Assembly (NCBI RefSeq): GCF_000004075.3
Contig: NC_026656.2
Span: forward strand, 20,656,607 to 20,720,606
Length of the DNA stretch: 64,000 nt
Direction: 5' to 3'
From: Cucumis sativus
Taxonomy: Eukaryota > Streptophyta > Magnoliopsida > Cucurbitales > Cucurbitaceae
In this document: positions 35,521 through 49,204 of the stretch, piece by piece
Layout: each line of letters opens with the position of its first letter
Position numbering within the stretch: position 1 is the first letter of the stretch
Translations under genes and position numbers: made by a program
Notes under the pieces: generated by a model
Told to the model about the DNA's origin: nothing
The model's input: only the letters and a program-made list of their open reading frames with translations
The model's database searches: none

Positions 35521-38500
35521 TTACTTTTGTTTCTATATTTTTAGACTAACTATCCAACATACTTTTGGTCAATTAAGCTATCGTCAATTTCACACAAATG
35601 AATAAATACAAATCAAGTTATTTATTATAATTTGATTTAAAAAAAAAAAAACCTATTATTTCCATTTTTGTTAAAGTATAAAGTGCTCATATATTAGATA
35701 TAAAATCCCAAAGAAAAATTATCATAAATAGAGAATTGTACAAAATACTTTCATTTAGTAATGAATTTTGTGATTTGTTTTCAATGTTTTCTTTTTCTTT
35801 TTCTAGTTTTGAAAAAACCCCAAATTCAAACCCATATCACAATTTTTTCTTAAAATATTTGTACTTTTGGTGTTAGTGAAAGCAAGAATGTGTATAGTAC
35901 ATCACAAAAAAGGAGCACTTAGTTCTTGCCTTTCTAATGAAGCATACTTGTTTAATTTAATTTGGTGGTGAAAAAAAAAAAGAGAAGACATTAAAAGAAG
36001 AGCATGCTTCATCCTTTTTAGTTATCCATTGTTTTTATTTAAAAGTAAAAGTAATAATATTTTATTTTCTTAAAAAAATTGAATTATGTGCAAAAAGAAA
36101 AGAAAACAATTAAATAAAATGGATATGGTAAGCACTCATAGTTGAGTTTTGTGGTTGACATCCTCTTTTTCCTTCTATTTTAATTTGCCCTAACTACCAC
36201 ATTAACCTTTTAATTTTTCAATTCATTTTGCCCAATTTATTATCATTTCTTTTGTGTAATCTTTGAAAGTTTAAGTCCCACATGTTTTCTTTTGTCTTTT
36301 ATGCTCTTTTATTTCTCATTTTATTGTATATATATATTTAACTTTATTGATAATTGCATATTTAGACACACAACTTAATTAATTTGGAACTATCGAGATA
36401 TTTATAAAATATAGTAAAGTTTTAAGTTCCATCAATGTCTTTATGTATCTATCGTTGATAAAATCTTGAATTTTGCTATATTTTGTCAATTTTGCCGTTT
36501 TTTGAAAATTTCCAATTAACTTTACGAGAGCATGTGAGAATTTTAGGTACTATGCCCTATTTATTTAATGGGTGTTGATTTATGTGTTGACGTATATATA
36601 AATTTGTCCATGTGTTGTTACGTGAAAGTTTAAAATTTTCATTTGCACGTAAGAAAATGAAGGTTCAACTAAATATTGGAGTAACACGTGATAAAATAAT
36701 TATATGGACTAAAACAGAGTGTTAATTTGGTTTTCTTTTTTCTTTTGTTCCATATATACGTATTTATTTAAAACAAGTGAGTTGAGTTGTATAGGAAGGA
36801 GTTCAGTATACAATTTTACCACTGAACTATTTATTCGAATTGATAGATTGTTTAACTTAATTATTTGTTATTTTTAGTATAGGTTCATATGACTCTAAAT
36901 TCATACGTGTTCATCGTTGTATTATTCATAATTGAAACGTTATAGAACTTTAATTAGTGTATAAATTCTAAATCGAGTAATGCACGTATATATCACATAT
37001 GTATATGAAGATAACATCTTAATGACATATCAATAAATGTTGAAATTGAATGGATACTATCAACCTATTTCAATCCACTGATTTTTTTTAAATCTTTTTT
37101 CACAACTTATTTTATCCACGTGTCTAATTGCAAATTGTCACATGACAATTTTTTTTATTGTCCAAACAAATATACTTTTTGAACCTTATTTATTTTGTGA
37201 TAGAGAACTATATATGAACAAACAAAACATACTCAAATTGTTCCACTATTTCCACTACCACGGCTTCAACTCATAAGTTTGTGGATAACTTTTACGTATA
37301 CAAATCTTTGCTTTCAATCCAGAAATCCGTATATTATTAAAAGTTATATGCATTTTAGTTATTCGTGAACCTTCGTTTCAACACGATATACTTCACATGC
37401 TCAAGTTGTTTATGCACAAGAACGATACATAAAAATTACTGGAACCCACGTTGAATGATTACTAGAATGGAAGAGGAAAGTTTTTAAATAATTAACAGTA
37501 AACTTCATGGGAAGGGTAAAGGATGAAAGAGATGAGATTAGGATTTGGGTATATAATGCAAAGACGTATTTTTCAATAAAAATAAAGACATAGACAAATA
37601 GGTAAAAGAAATAATATAATTAATTAATTATTTATAGCAAAATAGTGAAACGTCATATTTGATTTAATAATAAAGGGTTATGAAGGGGTCGCTTTATTCT
37701 TAGATTATTTTTTATAAACGTATTTTTTAAAAAATAAAAAAATAAAATTGAGTCCACAAGAAATTATGAAAGATGAAAATAAAGAAATAAATAAACAAAA
37801 GAAGTTCTCTGCAATAATGACAGCCATCCACGTCGGCTCGCAATAGCGATTGTTTGAAAGCAATACGGACTCTCCATCGGAACGGCCAATTTAATCTCTC
37901 TCTCAAATAACATTATCTAAATTTAAAATAACTTCTCTTCCTTTTTCTTTCATTTTTATCCTAATCTTTAACGATATTCCAAATAAGTTATAGTAATATG
38001 TATCGAGAATACAACGTATTATAGTATAAATTGCTATAGTATATTTTAGATGTTAACTATTATAATCTATATTTGAGTATAGTAGATTATAATAACAAAA
38101 TTATATTTTAAATATAGATTATTATAATTTGTGTTTAGGTGCATGTTATTATAGTTATAATTTGTGTTTTTTACTATATTTTTAAGTTTGTATTAAATAC
38201 AATGTTTTACATACATATATATGTATGAGTTTTCCACTACTATTTCTTTTTTACATATATATAGGGTACGATCTTATAATTATAATATTTATGTTTTCAA
38301 AATCCATCGGTGAAGAAATGTTAATAGATAACACTTTTCACATAATTTACTATGGGTGACTGTAGGAAACAAAAGGAAAAAAAAATTGTTTCAAACATGT
38401 GTTTTTTATTTAAAATATTTTTCAAATTAACTTTTGAGAATATTTCAAACATGGGTTTGGGTTTGGGTTTGGGTTTGAGGGATTGCAAAAACACCTTTAT

Positions 38501-38766
38501 TTATTTTTTTAAATTAAAGATCTAAAAAGTTAACCAAAATAGCAAAAAGTTAAAATAAATGGACAAAATTACTCATATAGTGATAGATACAATGAATGCT
38601 CAAATGGTAAATAGTAAAGTATTAAAAATAGATCTTAATTTCTACCATTATATTATATAAGTTTATTAATTTTCGTTTAGAAATACACAAAATACAAATT
38701 ATATGGAAAAAATAGTTATTTGAGTGAATTTGTTAATTAATAAATGTAATTTGTAAGAAGAAGAAA
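35521..38766. other. AT-rich intergenic region
   Basis: About 3.2 kb with no gene. It holds further weak traces of the MITE-like family (about 36390-36520 and 38520-38720) and the short telomere-like repeat at 38453-38476. Confidence 0.6.
38453..38476 (+). repeat. Telomere-like GGGTTT x4 repeat
   Basis: Four perfect GGGTTT units. This is one A short of the plant telomere unit (GGGTTTA), so it is a related hexamer and not a true telomere block. Confidence 0.9.
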
Positions 38767-38781
38767 TATATATATATATAA
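38767..38781 (+). promoter_or_regulatory. TATA box of the DUF1644 gene
   Basis: A TATATATATATATAA run sits about 50 bp before a pyrimidine-rich leader (38800-38960) typical of a plant transcription start. It fits the DUF1644 gene whose ATG is at 40048. Confidence 0.5.
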
Positions 38782-38799
38782 ACATAAAGAGGAACATGC

Positions 38800-40047
38800 T
38801 TCCCCACCCTTCTGACGACTCTCTCACCCTTTTTACAGGCTCAAGTTGCAGATACTCTCTTCTCTTGCGTGAAAAGTCTCCGCCTTTCTTTTCTCAGGTC
38901 TCATCTCCATCTGGGTTTTCAATTTTTCTCTGAATTCATGCTTTTATTTTCAGGTGATTTTGATTGGATTTGTGTGCTTCTTCCTCTATCTCAACTTAAT
39001 TATTGTTCTTTGATTCTGTCTTCTTATATTTTTGCTTGGCGATTTGGGTGTGTTTTTTTTTCTTATCTGATTTCGTCGCCAAATTTATGGTACTTGATCG
39101 TCAGAAGACCGTTTTACTTTCAGTTGTTGAGTTTTCGAAACAATTGTTATGTTGGTGATTGGGTAATCGCATTGAACACCGTTTTGTTTTGACAGGGTTT
39201 TTGTTTTTTGCTTGTTTGTTCTGAGCCATTGACTATTATTTTGTTGCGATGGCCTTTTCAAACTCGGTAGGCGGCTGTGATTTTATAGAGTATTGACTTT
39301 TAGATTATTTTCACTCTCTTCCTTGGGTTCTCTGTTGGGATCATATATAATTGTCATTTTGATATTATTCTTTTTAGAAGATGGGTATGCGATAAAATCA
39401 GTGGTTTGTGTCTGGATTTTTATCTGCTAAAGACTTGGACTGAATGGAATAATTGGAAATTTGGAATCTGATTGCTGGTTGGGTTTTAACTCTTATAACA
39501 GTGGTGTAGAGCATGAAAACTTGAAGGGAAGATAAAAGATCTTGTTTATTGGGAAATTTAAAAAGAAAGTTGTATTACTAGCAAGAATTTACGTTCCGTG
39601 TTATTTTGGATATGGAGTTTTGCGGAATATAAAGGATCACGTTTTTTGGGAAATCAAAGTAGAAAGTCGTGTTGCTATTTGTAAGCATTAATGTTCCGTA
39701 TTTATTTTGGAAAGTTTGGTTCCTTTGGAGTCTTCGTCCAGAAAGTGTAGAATTGAAACTGTTGATTGCATTGTTCTTATCGGGAATATCATTTTAGTGA
39801 CTGTTACCTAATTCAAGTTTTGTTGTTATGTCCAGATGTGCAGATAATTATGGTGGTTCAAGGATTAGACTTCTAAATGTGTTCGGTGTATTGTTTTGTC
39901 CTCGCACAGAATCATTTTGGGCCTGGTTGATCAATGATTAGATTCTGGTTCTTTGATTAATATTTTAGATTCAACCTAGGTTCTCATAGTTCCTTCTTGT
40001 TCAACTGAATTTTTCTATGAAAGTGAGCTAAACTTTCTATCTCTTTC
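38800..40047 (+). other. Long intron-bearing 5' UTR of the DUF1644 gene
   Basis: A leader exon is followed by a donor-like AG-GTGATTTTG at 38953, and T-rich sequence runs on to acceptors such as tattttag at about 39968. The frames inside are leader-type low-complexity sequence. The exact splice sites need transcript data. Confidence 0.45.
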
Positions 40048-41199
40048 ATGGATAGTAATCAGTTTGGTCCTAACTGGGATGATGTGATTTGTTCGATTTG
40101 CTTGGATTTTCCACATAATGCTGTACTTCTGCAATGCTCATCGTATGACAAAGGATGTCGCCCCTTTGTATGCGACACGGATCATTTACACTCAAATTGC
40201 CTTGATCGTTTTAAAAATGCACATAACACAATTCCTCCATCAACATCTGATGTAGTTCCTCCAATGAACACAGAACCAGCGGCACCAGAAGATGATTGCA
40301 AATTATGTTGTCCTTTGTGTAGAGGAGATGTTAGTGGATGGAAGGTGGTTGATGAGGCTCGCATACAGTTGGATGAAAAGAAACGTTATTGTGAGGAAGA
40401 ACAATGTAGATTTATGGGCACGTATTTGGAATTACAACAACATGCTCAGTCCGAGCATCCTCATGCTCGTCCTTCAAAAATCGACCCTGCTCGACAACTT
40501 GATTGGGAAAATTTTCAGCAGTCCTCTGAAATCATCGATGTCTTAAGTACCATCCACTCAGAAGTTCCTCGTGGGGTGGTGTTTGGAGACTACGTGATTG
40601 AATATGGAGATGATGAAAGTGGAGATGAGTTTGAGGATTTCCCTGGGGACGATGGCAATTGGTGGACCTCTTGTATCTTGTACCAAGTATTCGATAATTT
40701 TAGGAACTCAAGAAATCGAAGGAGGTCAAGAGTTGGTGACACAAGAAGGGGAACTCGCCGTTCAAGTAATGATTTGTCAAATTCAGATGATAGTTCTGTG
40801 GCCTCTGTAGAATTTGCAGAGTATGGAGTAGAAGAAATTGATGACGAAATTGTGACTACAAATGTCTCTTCGAGGGGTAGTTCCAACCACAGGAGGTGAG
40901 AAAATGCATTCCCCTTCGAATCCCCATTGAGCTCTATTCAAGTATTCCTGTCTAGCTAGTTATTTTAACATGCTTTTGGCTGTCATTGACCTTAAAAACT
41001 AAAGAAAATGAACCGTTATAACATTTATGAATTAGATGAGACTTCCTTTTCTTGTATCTAGTTCCTAGCTCTACAAGTTGAATGGTTTAGCTTAGATGTC
41101 ATTATACCGATATATTTGAGTTGTTCTAACTTGATTGATTTATCTTCCTAACTGATCCCTAGTTCCCGAAGACGTCGCTCCCGCTTTTACGACAACTAG
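40048..41199 (+). CDS. DUF1644 family C2H2/RING-like zinc protein
   Basis: Exons 40048-40895 and 41163-41199 join in frame (CACAGG-AG|TTCC) to 294 aa. The N-terminus has the Cys-rich pattern of the family: CSICLDFPHNAVLLQCSS, then CRPFVCDTDHLHSNCLDRF and CPLCRG, followed by EEQCRFMGTYLELQQHA with a His (residues 14-141). This is the DUF1644 domain, thought to be a zinc-binding fold; some members respond to ABA or stress in rice. A conserved acidic stretch (residues 182-206) follows, then a basic, Ser-rich C-terminus ending in SSRRRRSRFYDN. Molecular function is not established. A third exon lies wholly in the 3' UTR. Confidence 0.88.
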
Positions 41200-41206
41200 C
41201 CACTAG

Positions 41207-41343
41207 GTATGCATTTCCCATGATCTGCACTGTTTTGTATTGTCTCTGTTTTAACGTTCAACATAACATCTTCAAGATGTTCTATTTTCTTCTCCTTCCT
41301 ATCTCACAAATATTTCCCTTGTTGTCTTGTGATTTTATGGCAG
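41207..41343 (+). other. 3' UTR intron of the DUF1644 gene
   Basis: The stop codon (41197-41199) is followed seven bases later by AG-GTATGC, and tatggcag ends at 41343. The intron is within 50 bases of the stop, so it should not trigger nonsense-mediated decay. Confidence 0.6.
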
Positions 41344-44133
41344 CGTCGGAAAATGAGGCGGAGTTAAGGAAATAGATGAACCATTTAGACGTAGAAAAGT
41401 ACTAAAATTCATGTTACATTATGTCATGTTTAAACGTTTAGTTCTTACATTTTGTTGGCTTCTTTCTTTCTTTATTTTTGTTTGGTTTCTTTGAAGGGGT
41501 TGTTCTAAGATGTATTCTGCTTACTCATTATATTGTTAAAATGGATTGAAAGGCGCCAAACTGATGATAACTGATGCTTTAGTTAGTGTATGTATAGCTG
41601 ATCTAAATTTTGTTCCCTTGTTTCATTTAGAACTTTCTTATTCTTGCAACCTCACTACTTACGGTTATCGACATGCTCAACAAATATTCTAAAGCGTCAT
41701 GTTCTTGCTTTGACACTGTTTTGTACTCCTTTGTTGTCAAACCCGAAACCATTTTGCTTTCTTTCCCAACTTCAATCTATTATTGATGTTTAGCTTTAAA
41801 GTTATTGTTCACAGTTATGTGGGATTGGCCTGAGGTCAGTGTCATAGGATATGCTTAGATAGGAATCAAGTTAAAATTATAATTATGAAGGAAAATATTA
41901 TATTACCCTTTAAACACAAGTCAACTTCTAAAGAAGTCCATTCTTACTAAAATGGATGCAATTGATGCTATTTTTGTGCATTGGCAAAAATGCAGTGTAA
42001 TGATTTTGAGCATTTGCTATTTTCTCCATTAAGATAGTCAGGTGGAAATTGATTTGATACTAAAATAACATTTGACAGAGAGAGAAAGAGGGAAAAAAAC
42101 TGATTGGTAGTTATTATATTTAATTTAGAAACTTGTCTTTTCATTTGTAAAAGTCTAATAATGGATAAACTATAGGTTAAGTTGTAAATAAACTAACGTA
42201 GATTGCTAGGTTTTGATAAGCTTTTTTCTGTTTGGTTTTTCACAAACATATCAAAAAAGAACAATTTACTCTCTATGTGACAGTAATTTGATTTTACTTT
42301 TTAATTTTTAAATCGGTGCTTATTTTCTCCTTAATTTTATTTGTGAAAGAAAATTTTGAATTATTAGTCAGAATTTATTTTTATGTGTTTGAAAGAAAAA
42401 AACAACATTTTTTTTTTACTGAATTAAGTGTTGAAGGTTGTTCAAAGTAAGACCTAGAGACCAAGACTTACCAAGACCATGGGGAGGGGTCCAAGCATTG
42501 TAGGGTATCAGAAAGGACAAAAGGTGTATGCAATCTAAAAGGGAATTGTTTGTGATTCTAAGTTTTGGTTGATTAGCCAAGTTGGATTTGAATTAACAGA
42601 AAAATCTCAAACATGGTTTTCATTATATTAACAATAGATAAGTATCGAAAAACTAACTAATTAGTAGCCTCATCCAAAGAATAAATTGAGTAATCTCTTA
42701 AGGAAAGATCCTATTTTTTATCTTTTGTGGTTCGTTGAATTGATTACTCATCGTATTAGCTCAAGTATTGAAGTATAGTTGGCTCACTATGATAGGATAC
42801 AAGTTGATGAAGAATATCAAGACAAAGTCAAGGAGAAGCAAGCCATAGATCAACTCAAGTGATAGTTGATATTCAAATGCCGATTCGGGATAATCCTTTG
42901 TTTCATAGTCTGGGTCTATTTACAACTAGCCAATTAAGAATTCTCTGATGTACTGGTATTAACAAGTGTATATTTGATGTAGTTATCGATTCTCTTGAAT
43001 TGGGTCTTTCTTTTATAAGCCCACTTATTCATCTTTACAAATTTGAATTTTCGTAATTCATTTGTTAAAGGTTTTACTAAGACTTTTTTTTTAAAAAAAA
43101 AATTATAAATATAATATATAATTGGTCATATAATTACACTAGTAGTCTATGAAGGATGAGAACCAACTATGTAGCATCCACATCGAGAATTCAAGTATTG
43201 TACGAACTACCCGTAATAACGAACTTGCAAAATGAATCTGTTTACCATAAAGAGATCCGTTGTTCCTGACCCCGCTCCATCTTAATTGTTATTTGAACAA
43301 GTAAAAGTTATGTCTTGGTTCGAGTGGGGATAGTATTTCTCTTCTATATGTCGACAAAGTTTCGAACAATCCAAACATCTCTAGATAGATAGAGGGATAG
43401 AAATTAGAAAATAAAACATGTGAATTTACGAGGGGAGATGACGTCTATAAGATTAGTTTTTAAAAATAAGAAATAAAAAGTCAAATGGTTTGCAAACAAG
43501 TTTCACTTTTATTCTACTGTCCTCCCAATTTTATCTGCAATAGATTCCTTTGTCAAAACTAGTCGATTATATATGAATTGGAATTGAATTGATCTAATGA
43601 AATATAAACTTCAATTTTTCAAGGACTGAACTTATGATTAATTCAACCTTAGAAAGACAAATTGGGTAAATCGGATGAAAATGACACTTACATCATTTTG
43701 TCCCGAGATTTTTCTCCATATAAATGATGCCGTCGGCCTTAGTTTCAATTGTCCACTTGCATAAGCAAACAGACAATCATTTGCCTAGTTAATATTTTGG
43801 CTTGGCATACTCATGAGCTTGAAGTCATAACTACAAGATTAATCTTTTCTTTGTCGTTTTTCTCCTGAAAAAATACGTTGGAGTAAAAGAAACGAACATC
43901 AAACTCGATAATACACAACTACAAATACAACTTTTTATACTCAAAACAGTTTTCAATACATATATATGATATGCCTATAAAGATATAATACCTTCCTTTG
44001 ATTTACAAATGCTCTTTTTCAAAGATTTTGATGTAAAATGGAACAAAGCTACATGTAATATGATCAGTACTGGCTTTCTGAATGAATCTAAATTGTATTT
44101 CTATACGTCTCTAAACAGGTCTATGTATATCCA
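41344..44133. other. Intergenic region and 3' UTRs
   Basis: It contains the rest of the DUF1644 3' UTR and the downstream flank of the ABC1K gene. Around 42440-42530 and 43130-43330 the base composition is less AT-rich and has the look of LTR relics, but no diagnostic motif was found. No gene is supported. Confidence 0.5.
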
Positions 44134-47100
44134 TTATCTGTCCGATAGAACGGATTCGGTCCAAGCCAACATTAGGTCCCGAACAACTGATGGAAAATCT
44201 GCAGCAACAGCCCCAGTTGTGGGGGAAAGAACGTTATGTTGGATTTCGACCATGTAGAAGTTAGATAGACTAAATGTGAATATTTGGAATGATTAATGAG
44301 TGTAAAAGTCTACCTCGGGCTACTTCCAAAGCCATTGATGGTATGTCTATCTGATCTTCAAGTAATCTGTAGACATCGACAAGCTAAGAAAGAAAACATG
44401 GCACTTTAGCGATCTTATTGCAGTAGAATCAAATGAAGAAGGGAAGGGAAAGGAAGGAAATTACTGACCTCTTGCACGTGAAGCTGTGAGTCTTCAGTCA
44501 AAGCAAGAAGCAGCTGTCGGCGGATTCCTTCGTCAATGAGAAATAGGCGAGCACCATCCTTGATTGTATCTTTGAGGTCAAGTTTATTCACAACTTGTCT
44601 TGAACCTTGCCTGAAAAAGGTTGTCCAAGAAAGAACAAGTTAATGGTATTTAGCCGGAAATAACATTATACGAGACTGGCTATATAATGTCACAAACAGG
44701 TCTTTCTTCTGCAACGCTGGGTTACTGCTCATCTTAACGACGTTCTCTTTAGCAAGCACTATAAGATTCTCAAGACGCTTCCACTGAAACATTCCATCTT
44801 TGAATAAAACCTGAAGAGCAAGAAAGAAATTGACATGTTAAGGAACTATTAATCAGTAATCAGTTGATAGCTCCACCAGAGAAAATGTGGAAATAGTATC
44901 CAAGAACAATTTTAACCCAAACGTGTCATAATAATCTAGGTAGCAACAGTGTTCATCGAACCTGAATGAGGCGTTCACGTAAAGTAGGGTTTGGATCTGT
45001 CAAAAGGCGCTTTGCAATGTATGGATATGCAACCTGTTGAGAAACAAATAGAGAAGAATGTATGGAAAACATGAGGATGGAGATCAGATTCTCAACAAGA
45101 GAAATAAGTATATAAGGATAGGGCAATGCAAGCAAAGGTAGCGCTTAGAAGTCCATTATTGCTTTCAATTTAATATACCCGTTTACTTTAGAAACAACAA
45201 ACTAAAATTTGTGAAGTGGGAAAGAAACTGATTTTGTTATATGTCCAGGGCCAAGGAATTTATAGAACGACACTGACGAACTTGATCAGTAGCTTAGGAA
45301 TATTCAAGTATTTAGATAAAGGCCCCCGACCCCCACATATTAAAAATTCAACTCCATCCATCAATCAAGAGTCTTTCGACCACTCAAATGTTCTGAAACA
45401 TAAACCAACAAAGAAGAGCATTGAAACGTTTTTCACAAAACCTACTGCACAGTTAAGTTAACCAAGCAAGTAATGAAATCAATTGCTTCAACGTTCCTCC
45501 CACCTACCAAAAGAAAAGGGAAAAGCGCACTTCATTCACTCATTGGAACCATTCTAGACGTGGGACAATGATATACTCATTTATTAACAATCTCATTTCC
45601 TGTAAAATGGATTGCGGGTATTAATACTCAACCTAGGAAAATTTGCTATCCACTTGATACCGAAGCATATTTAATCCTCACGGTTTACTCCAAATTTTAA
45701 TCATTATATAACAATTAGTTTTTCTTTAGCTGGTTGAAGATATTTGGAAGAAAAAAAGTTTGAAGAATAAAAAACTGCCCGGCCAGAAAAACCAACAGAC
45801 ACTCAATTACTTTATAGTATATATAACTAAGAATTCGTTACTGAGATAAGGTGTTTGCCAATCAACTAGCCGTAGCCTTTTCAATTTAATATGTGGTAGA
45901 AGTATAATTTTTCATCCTTTTACTAGCAAAGAAAAATACCACAAGAATATAGAAGCATATGCACCTTAAGTAGAACTAAAAAATACATAACCTCACCTCA
46001 AGAAATTTGAAGTTGGGCTTGAGAGTAAAACAAATTCCCTCTTGAGTCAAGAGAGATCGGATAACAAGAGAAAACCTCTCAGGTATTCGGATAGGATAAT
46101 TATAGACCAATTGATTGAACTTGCCTGGAGCACATGAAGCAGATATCACATCAATTCTATGTTATGGTTCTCCAACTTAATCGGTACTCTGTCAACTTAA
46201 AAGTTTTATACTATATTGAAACTTCACACAATCATATAAAGTACTAGTGGCGTTACCAGTGACACTTCGGAAATTAAAATCGGATAACCCTTTCCCAGCA
46301 GAATTTTGCCAAATTGCTTCTAATGCCGGAATGATAGGAGCAACATCTGTCCCAGGGGCCAGAAACCCGAGCCTAGTGAAGTCATTTGCCATTTCAGCGT
46401 AATCCTCATTTACAGCATGTACAACAGCATCAATCAGGATCTGTTTATTTAGCTGATGGATAGGAAAAGCAATACCACAAAAAAGATGAGAGAAAGGGAG
46501 ATAAATATTTTCATTCAATTTTCCAAAGGATGAAAACTTACCTGACTGAGCACGGCAACATTTCCAAAATCCACATATGCTATACGTCCATCACGCATTG
46601 CAAAAATGTTTCCAGGATGGGGATCACCATGAAATAACCCAAATTCTAGCAATTGCCGCAACGCTGCACTAACTCCAACTGTTAAAAATCCGTCGACATC
46701 AATGCCAGCATCCTTGATAGCCTGGTTTTGTACGAGTAAATTGTTAATACTTCAAGAAGTACCTAAAAGGATCATGAACCAAAATAACCATATTAACAAT
46801 CAAACCTGTGGATCAGTGCAGCGGATACCATCAATCCATTCCATCACCAAAACTCGTGAACCAGAAAGTTGTTTGTAGACACGAGGAATTTTTACAGTGG
46901 GATCATTTTTGAAGTTTTCAATAAAATCCTCAAGGTTACGGGCTTCCTGCATTAGAAAATCAAAATTAGCATAAATATTAAACAGTGAGACAAAAAATTT
47001 GTCTTCCAACATGCTTTCAGTTTATGGTTGCTCCAATGCAATATGGCCCAGAATGACTTTGCTACAGAGGACGGTTCAGATACATACCAAAGTATAATCA

Positions 47101-49204
47101 AGCTCCTCTAATAGCTTCTCACCAAATTCATCAACTATGAGCTCTGCATTACAACCAAGTTTTTGTAGACTGATGCCGTTTAAAAAAGAAGCCAGTGTAC
47201 GAAAGAGAAAAAGATCCTGGTATATTATTGGCTCGATCTTAGGCCTTTGAACCTGAAGACAAATTGTATTACTAATACTGAGGCTAAGATTTTCCAAACG
47301 GGAATGAAAACTCTAATGTAAACTTTCAGAAAATGTGAGGAAAATAATAATGTTAATGTAAGTAATCAGAACCTTGATAGCAACGTCCTCGCCAGAGTCT
47401 CGTAGAGTAGCTCGGTAAACTTGACCCAAACTTGCTGCTGCTATTGTCTGTGACGAAATTTTGCTAAAAACAGCTTCAAGAGGACGACCCAGTTCTTCTT
47501 CTATGATACTGAAAGCAACCTACCCAATGCCAGACCAAATGAAATTATCAGAAAAGTAGAAGATCCCGTGCAAGGATGTTTCAAATTTATTAACTGCTAA
47601 TAACATTCAACCTCGTTAGGAAACGGCGGAACATCGTCTTGAAGAATGCAAAGTTCATTCATATAATCTTCTCTAATAATATCAGGTCTGTTGGCAAGAA
47701 CCTGTCAAATGGAAGAAAGATCAAGACAGCCCGACATGTTGAAAAGGTATGTATGCTTCACAGAGCATATATTTTTTCTATAACACATGACAAATAGAAC
47801 TTACACTACTTGAAACAAAGGCTACTCAAAATAAGCTTTTAACTCTTTTTATACATCGATTACTTCACAGAGCATATATTTTTTCTATAACACATGACAA
47901 ATAGAGCTTACACTACTTGAAACAAAGGCTACTCAAAATAAGCTTTTAACTCTTTTTATACATCAATTACTCCGAGGTAACTTTTGATCAGTGGTACAGG
48001 CCGGGGTATATTTGAGCTTATTTTGGTAAATATCATGAATTAGAAAATGTAAGAAAGATCCAGTACGCCAACATGAGCTTAGCTCAACTGGCACCTGTAT
48101 GTTCCTGTGGACAAGAGGTCCCGGGTTCAAATCCCCACCCCAGCATTTATTACAATACCTTTGCAAAAAAAAAGAAAGATCCAGTTCAAGCTAGAAATAA
48201 AGCTTAGAATATTGGCTTGAGTGGACAGAGCTCAGGGCATCCATGACACTTTCTTGAACTTATGAAAGGTTCAAAAGTTGTAAATGGAGGAAGCAGATGG
48301 CGACAGTAGCAGAAAAGTACAATAAAAACAGATTTAGACTACATTCAACAAAATCATTTATTACGAACTTCAAACAATTATAGGTCGATGAGACATAGGG
48401 TATATTTTAAACCAGTATACCTGCCCAGCTTTAATGAACGAAGGCCCCAGATCACACAAGAGTTTTCTAAGCTGCTGAGCACGAAATGGAACGACCTCTT
48501 CATCCCTTCCGACAAAGCAGTCATACATCAATATAGACCAGTATAATCCAAGATTCCAAACAATCTCCACACCGCGAGAAATGAGAGACAAGACAGCTCC
48601 TCTGGATTCCAATACCTTATTCCTCACCTAATATAAGATTCAAACAATCACACATGACATGCTTAACTTAGTACTATTTTTCAACACCATCATGTGCTAA
48701 ACATTCAATGTCAGTGAATTTCAACCTAATTTTGCAAAATAATACTAAAAAATTGTTATCATCATATCACACCACGAAATTATCAGAGAGATATAACAAT
48801 GGCGCGAAATAACATCAGTCACAGACAGTAAAGAATAAGATCCCGAAAACCGGCAAAATTCACAAGAAAGACACGAATACGCAAAAGTGAAGTACACATT
48901 CAGTTCTTACAAAGTACTGTTAAAAAATTCGTACTGTCTCGGGAGAATACTTGCGAAATGGTATGCAAACACCACGCTCGATATCTAGCAACTCCAAGGC
49001 AGTACTAGATTTCGGCACCTGCCAATCCTTTTTATCACCGGAACTTGCAGCTTTGCTACCGGAAAATTCAGCTGCAGAATTAGAAATTCGAATCACAGAA
49101 AACCTCTGCTTCCTTCCCCGCACAGTCTTACTCCTACCTTTCAAGCTGTGTTGTTTAGCAGAAAACGAAACGGCATGCGTGCAATTCGCAAGTACAAAAT
49201 CCAT
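44134..49204 (-). CDS. Chloroplast ABC1K (UbiB-type) atypical kinase
   Basis: Fourteen exons: 48935-49204, 48421-48627, 47612-47701, 47373-47519, 47088-47252, 46806-46946, 46542-46721, 46257-46452, 45997-46124, 44962-45033, 44698-44810, 44469-44610, 44314-44383 and 44134-44198. They join in frame to 661 aa. The first ~60 residues are rich in Ser, Lys and Arg with few acidic residues, as in plastid transit peptides. ABC1 kinase motifs, in order: KAGQ (156-159), AAASLGQ, the ATP-binding lysine in VAIKVQRPK, EELDYTLEARN, HGDPHPGN (371-378) and VDFGN (390-394). ABC1Ks act in plastids or mitochondria on quinone and prenyl-lipid metabolism; this one is of the plastid type with the DFGNVAVLSQ variant, but the exact Arabidopsis orthologue is not settled. 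Its introns hold a fresh SINE and a 107-bp tandem duplication. Confidence 0.92.
47756..47969. repeat. 107-bp direct tandem duplication in ABC1K intron
   Basis: Two adjacent copies, each about 107 bp (47756-47862 and 47863-47969), differ at a few positions: gaacttac against gagcttac, and catcgat against catcaat. The second copy ends just ahead of the SINE. The duplication is young by its identity. Confidence 0.85.
48051..48185 (+). mobile_element. Intact tRNA-derived SINE with 14-bp target duplication
   Basis: The body, 48065-48171, has an A box (gagcttagctcaactgg), a B box (gggttcaaatcc), and an A-rich tail ending in nine A. It is flanked by a perfect 14-bp direct repeat, aagaaagatccagt, at 48051-48064 and 48172-48185. 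It lies in an ABC1K intron and does not disturb splice sites. Confidence 0.88.

Noticed and set aside
43310..43335. B-box-like 'ggttcgagtgg'
   Set aside because: It lacks the final C of the B-box and has no A-box at the right distance.
48065..48171. tRNA gene
   Set aside because: A and B boxes are present, but there is no cloverleaf and it has an A tail and target-site duplication: it is a SINE.
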